39,257 bases of DNA, taken from positions 1 to 39,257 of the forward strand of contig NZ_JAPYZZ010000028.1 in the NCBI RefSeq assembly GCF_027460065.1. Reading direction: 5' to 3'. Made by a program: the position numbers and the translations under genes. Each line of letters begins with the position of its first letter. Positions within the stretch are counted from its first letter, which is position 1. The notes beneath the pieces were generated by a model. It was not told the DNA's origin, made no database searches, and saw only the letters and a program-made list of their open reading frames with translations. This document shows positions 37,522 to 39,257 of this stretch, in pieces. The DNA comes from Martinezella rhizogenes. GTDB taxonomy: Bacteria > Pseudomonadota > Alphaproteobacteria > Rhizobiales > Rhizobiaceae.

Positions 37522-37995
37522 TTGAAATCGTACTATCAAGTGTTTGCTTGGCTCGAGGGTGATACCTCGACTCCAAGCGTCGCGATGCTCGACCGGGACT
37601 TAGGCTTCGTCCAAAAAACGTTTGTCCGAGCATATAAGAAAGGGGACAAACTGTATTGGGACGGCCATGTAAGAGACCTCTCAAAAGTGACGAAGGTCGC
37701 CGTTTACCTGACACCCGCCCCTATCGATGACCTAGTGAGCCAAGACGATGCGAGATCCATTAGGCAGATGGACGAGTTTAACGCGTCCTCACGCTCCGTC
37801 ACTTGGATAGGATTTCCCAATACTACTCCGCTGGATTCCGCACTGGAACATGGGGAGGACGTGACCGGAAAATTCATCACAGAACCTCCCGGCAAGTCTC
37901 TAGGACTATCAGGTATTTTCAACAACAGTTGGGTCGTTACGACTGTTACTGGTCTCCTCTTCCTGCTGATAACCGCATACTTCGGTTTAGGGTGA
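37522..37995 (+). CDS. Tail-anchored membrane protein, moron-like
   Basis: The frame is on the plus strand between the lysis genes and the fibre chaperone, against the late operon. The likely start is a TTG at 37522 with GGGGGGT three bases upstream (157 residues); longer frames begin at 37387 or 37399, over the endolysin start. The soluble part is mixed (LDRDLGFVQKTFVRAYKKGD, DLSKVTKVAVYLTPAPIDDL, SSRSVTWIGFPNTTPLDSAL). The last ~22 residues form one membrane helix (WVVTTVTGLLFLLITAYFGL). I do not recognise the family. Its orientation and topology suggest a lysogen-expressed membrane protein. Confidence 0.62.
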   Translation: MKSYYQVFAWLEGDTSTPSVAMLDRDLGFVQKTFVRAYKKGDKLYWDGHVRDLSKVTKVAVYLTPAPIDDLVSQDDARSIRQMDEFNASSRSVTWIGFPNTTPLDSALEHGEDVTGKFITEPPGKSLGLSGIFNNSWVVTTVTGLLFLLITAYFGLG

Positions 37996-38001
37996 ACTGT
38001 A

Positions 38002-38334
38002 TTAAGTGGAAGGCGCAAGGATTTGCGCCGCCCTTTCTTCACCAAAGAGCGTTGTGGCGATCTGCACCAAAAGCGGCCACAATTCGTGGTCGCTGTGGTA
38101 TGAGTTCGCGGTTTCAAAGATTTTGCGAACGCGGAAAGGCTGTTCCGCCATCGCCGCACCCACCTGATCGGCCTCTGCATTCGCCATGCGAGACCATAGA
38201 TCGACACTGTAGACAACAGTTGCAGCCTCAGGGAAAGGAGAAGGCGGATAAGATGCCAGTTCCGCAAGCTCTTCCGGCGTCATATCCCGTTCGTGAGTTT
38301 CGCCAGTCTCCGCATTGTAAACAACGATAGTCAT
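38002..38334 (-). CDS. Putative tail fibre assembly chaperone
   Basis: 110 residues, starting inside the fibre gene stop (ATGA, 38331-38334). The first half (MTIVVYNAETGETHERDMTP, then EELAELASYPPSPFPEAA) resembles the short fibre-assembly proteins of rhizobial phages. The second half is helical with MANAEADQVGAAMAEQPFRV and LWPLLVQIATTLFGEERAAQ. Known: such small genes after fibre genes help trimerisation. This is mainly a positional assignment. Confidence 0.62.
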   Translation of the reverse strand: MTIVVYNAETGETHERDMTPEELAELASYPPSPFPEAATVVYSVDLWSRMANAEADQVGAAMAEQPFRVRKIFETANSYHSDHELWPLLVQIATTLFGEERAAQILAPST

Positions 38335-39257
38335 AATCTGACTCCCTCAACAACAAAAACGCCGTGAAGAAATGTTCCAACCGGGGCAATTATCCTGAGA
38401 GCATTTCTAGGAGTTGTTCCTGTAATTTTATGACCGATATTTCTCAGAACCCTGTTCGATCCAACATCAGATATGCTTTGACCAACAGAGTAGGCAACCA
38501 ATGGAGCGTTGAATGCTGACATTGTAATTATTCCTGATGAATTTTCATCACCGATAGGCATCTGCGCTATTCCGCCATCACCTCCAGAAACAGTAGAGGT
38601 TGAACCATTGAAATAGTTGTCAACGATATTGTATCTATAGTCTGTTGTAGACGTTAGGAATGTTGCTCCGTTGTCCGTTGAAACTTGAATTCCGAGGTAT
38701 CCACCGGTGGTGAGAATTGTCCTTTGCGTAATCCTGATGGAATAAAATGCGGATAAGTTTGTGATCGCGACAACTGATCCGCTGCCAACTCCTATTGTTG
38801 TGATGTACTCCCACCCGCCAAGAAGCTGACGCGCCTGCGCAGGCGTCAAGTCCTCTACGTCACCACTGCCAATCGTCAGCCGCCCTTTAATTGCAGGAGC
38901 AGAGAGCTGCGACAAAAGCGCGTTACTGACAACGTTGTTCGGCGCCTTCTTGAGAAGCTTGCCTGTTGTATCGGCAAAGACAGCCAAGTCATTGACCGAA
39001 ACACCACCGGTAGGCCCAACAACGTCACCGATGCCCGTACCATCGATCCCGCGCCGCGCCAGAAGCCGCCAATAATCGTTTTGGGTGGCAGGCAAAACAG
39101 GCGGCGGGTTTCCGGCCGGAACAGCACTCTTGGCGAGCCACGTTGAGCCATTATCGAGAACCGCATCGCGGATCGCGTAGGCGCTGATGGTGCTATAAAC
39201 GCCCGCATCAGTGATGCCGGTAGCGCCGGTATCGCCTTTCGGCCCGACCGGGCCGGA
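38331..39257 (-). CDS. Tail fibre protein, C-terminal part (continues from position 1)
   Basis: This is the rest of the fibre gene whose start is at 846. The frame is in phase at 39008/1 and the last 249 bases repeat the sequence of 1-249. The region just after the collagen-like part has the pattern GIGDVVGPTGGVSVNDLAVF followed by ADTTGKLLKKA, common in phage fibres. SNALLSQLSAPAIKGRLTIG then marks the end of the shaft. The last ~170 residues are Thr/Ser/Gly/Asn-rich beta sequence with a hydrophobic end (GTFLHGVFVVEGV), a likely receptor-binding tip. Base composition of this tip (38341-38830) is visibly lower in GC than its neighbours, a sign of exchange. Confidence 0.88.
   Translation of the reverse strand, partial: SGPVGPKGDTGATGITDAGVYSTISAYAIRDAVLDNGSTWLAKSAVPAGNPPPVLPATQNDYWRLLARRGIDGTGIGDVVGPTGGVSVNDLAVFADTTGKLLKKAPNNVVSNALLSQLSAPAIKGRLTIGSGDVEDLTPAQARQLLGGWEYITTIGVGSGSVVAITNLSAFYSIRITQRTILTTGGYLGIQVSTDNGATFLTSTTDYRYNIVDNYFNGSTSTVSGGDGGIAQMPIGDENSSGIITMSAFNAPLVAYSVGQSISDVGSNRVLRNIGHKITGTTPRNALRIIAPVGTFLHGVFVVEGVRL
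39009..39257. repeat. Right copy of terminal direct repeat (circular overlap)
   Basis: Exact repeat of bases 1-249. Removing it leaves a closed circle of 39,008 bp with the fibre gene intact. Confidence 0.95.

Noticed and set aside
37704..38267. Minus-strand open frame of 187 codons overlapping the fibre chaperone and the plus-strand membrane gene
   Set aside because: Arg/Ser-rich shadow-like sequence out of frame with the supported chaperone; no good start.

Overview
The window is one complete, circular temperate-phage genome of about 39.0 kb. The first 249 bases (1-249) recur exactly as the last 249 (39009-39257), and the tail-fibre gene reads through that junction without interruption. 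The real unit is therefore 39,008 bp on a circle, and the ends are an arbitrary cut. High GC and several families typical of Rhizobiales and alphaproteobacterial phages and gene-transfer agents (DUF982, DUF1515-like, GTA gp11/rcc01693-like, DUF2163-like) suggest a rhizobial, agrobacterial or Brucella-group host. I see no integrase. Instead there is a RepA-like initiator, a ParA operon, a serine resolvase and a BrnT/BrnA toxin-antitoxin pair, so I read this as a phage-plasmid whose prophage state is an extrachromosomal replicon.

Layout. The immunity region (24.6-26.0 kb) has an S24-type repressor on the plus strand and a Cro-like gene on the minus strand. Three 17-bp operators of the form CGTAG-N7-CTACG sit on the two early promoters. 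The minus-strand early operon (24.8 to 19.7 kb) carries a CII-like regulator, small unknown genes, a ParB/adenine-methyltransferase fusion, a winged-helix replication-like protein and finally a NusG-family protein. Just after the NusG-like gene come three RNA hairpins and an intrinsic terminator. Directly past that terminator start the late genes, all on the minus strand: HNH nuclease, TerS, TerL, portal, ClpP-like protease, HK97-type capsid, connectors, tail tube, chaperones, tape measure, tail tip and fibres. These run through the circle junction to the lysis cassette (endolysin, overlapping spanins, putative holin) and a strong terminator at 35.6 kb. A Dam-like methylase follows on the same strand.

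The plus strand from 26.0 to 28.1 kb holds a chain of coupled small early genes. From 28.2 to 32.6 kb lies the plasmid module: an RHH regulator, repA, resolvase (minus strand), a 13-copy array of degenerate 17-bp repeats, parA with a small RHH partner and a third coupled gene, then brnTA. Accessory genes between 32.7 and 34.4 kb include a stand-alone LigD-type ATP-dependent DNA ligase. Two plus-strand genes for membrane proteins (9128-9400 and 37522-37995) are embedded against the late operon like morons.

The most interesting possibilities are: (1) late gene control by a phage-encoded NusG paralogue acting on a structured RNA and a terminator; (2) the iteron-like centromere of exactly 17.0-bp mean period; (3) a capsid protein that starts with a signal-peptide-like sequence; (4) a cluster of six restriction palindromes that looks like a polylinker. 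All functional statements come from reading the sequence and from knowledge of the families; no database search was run.
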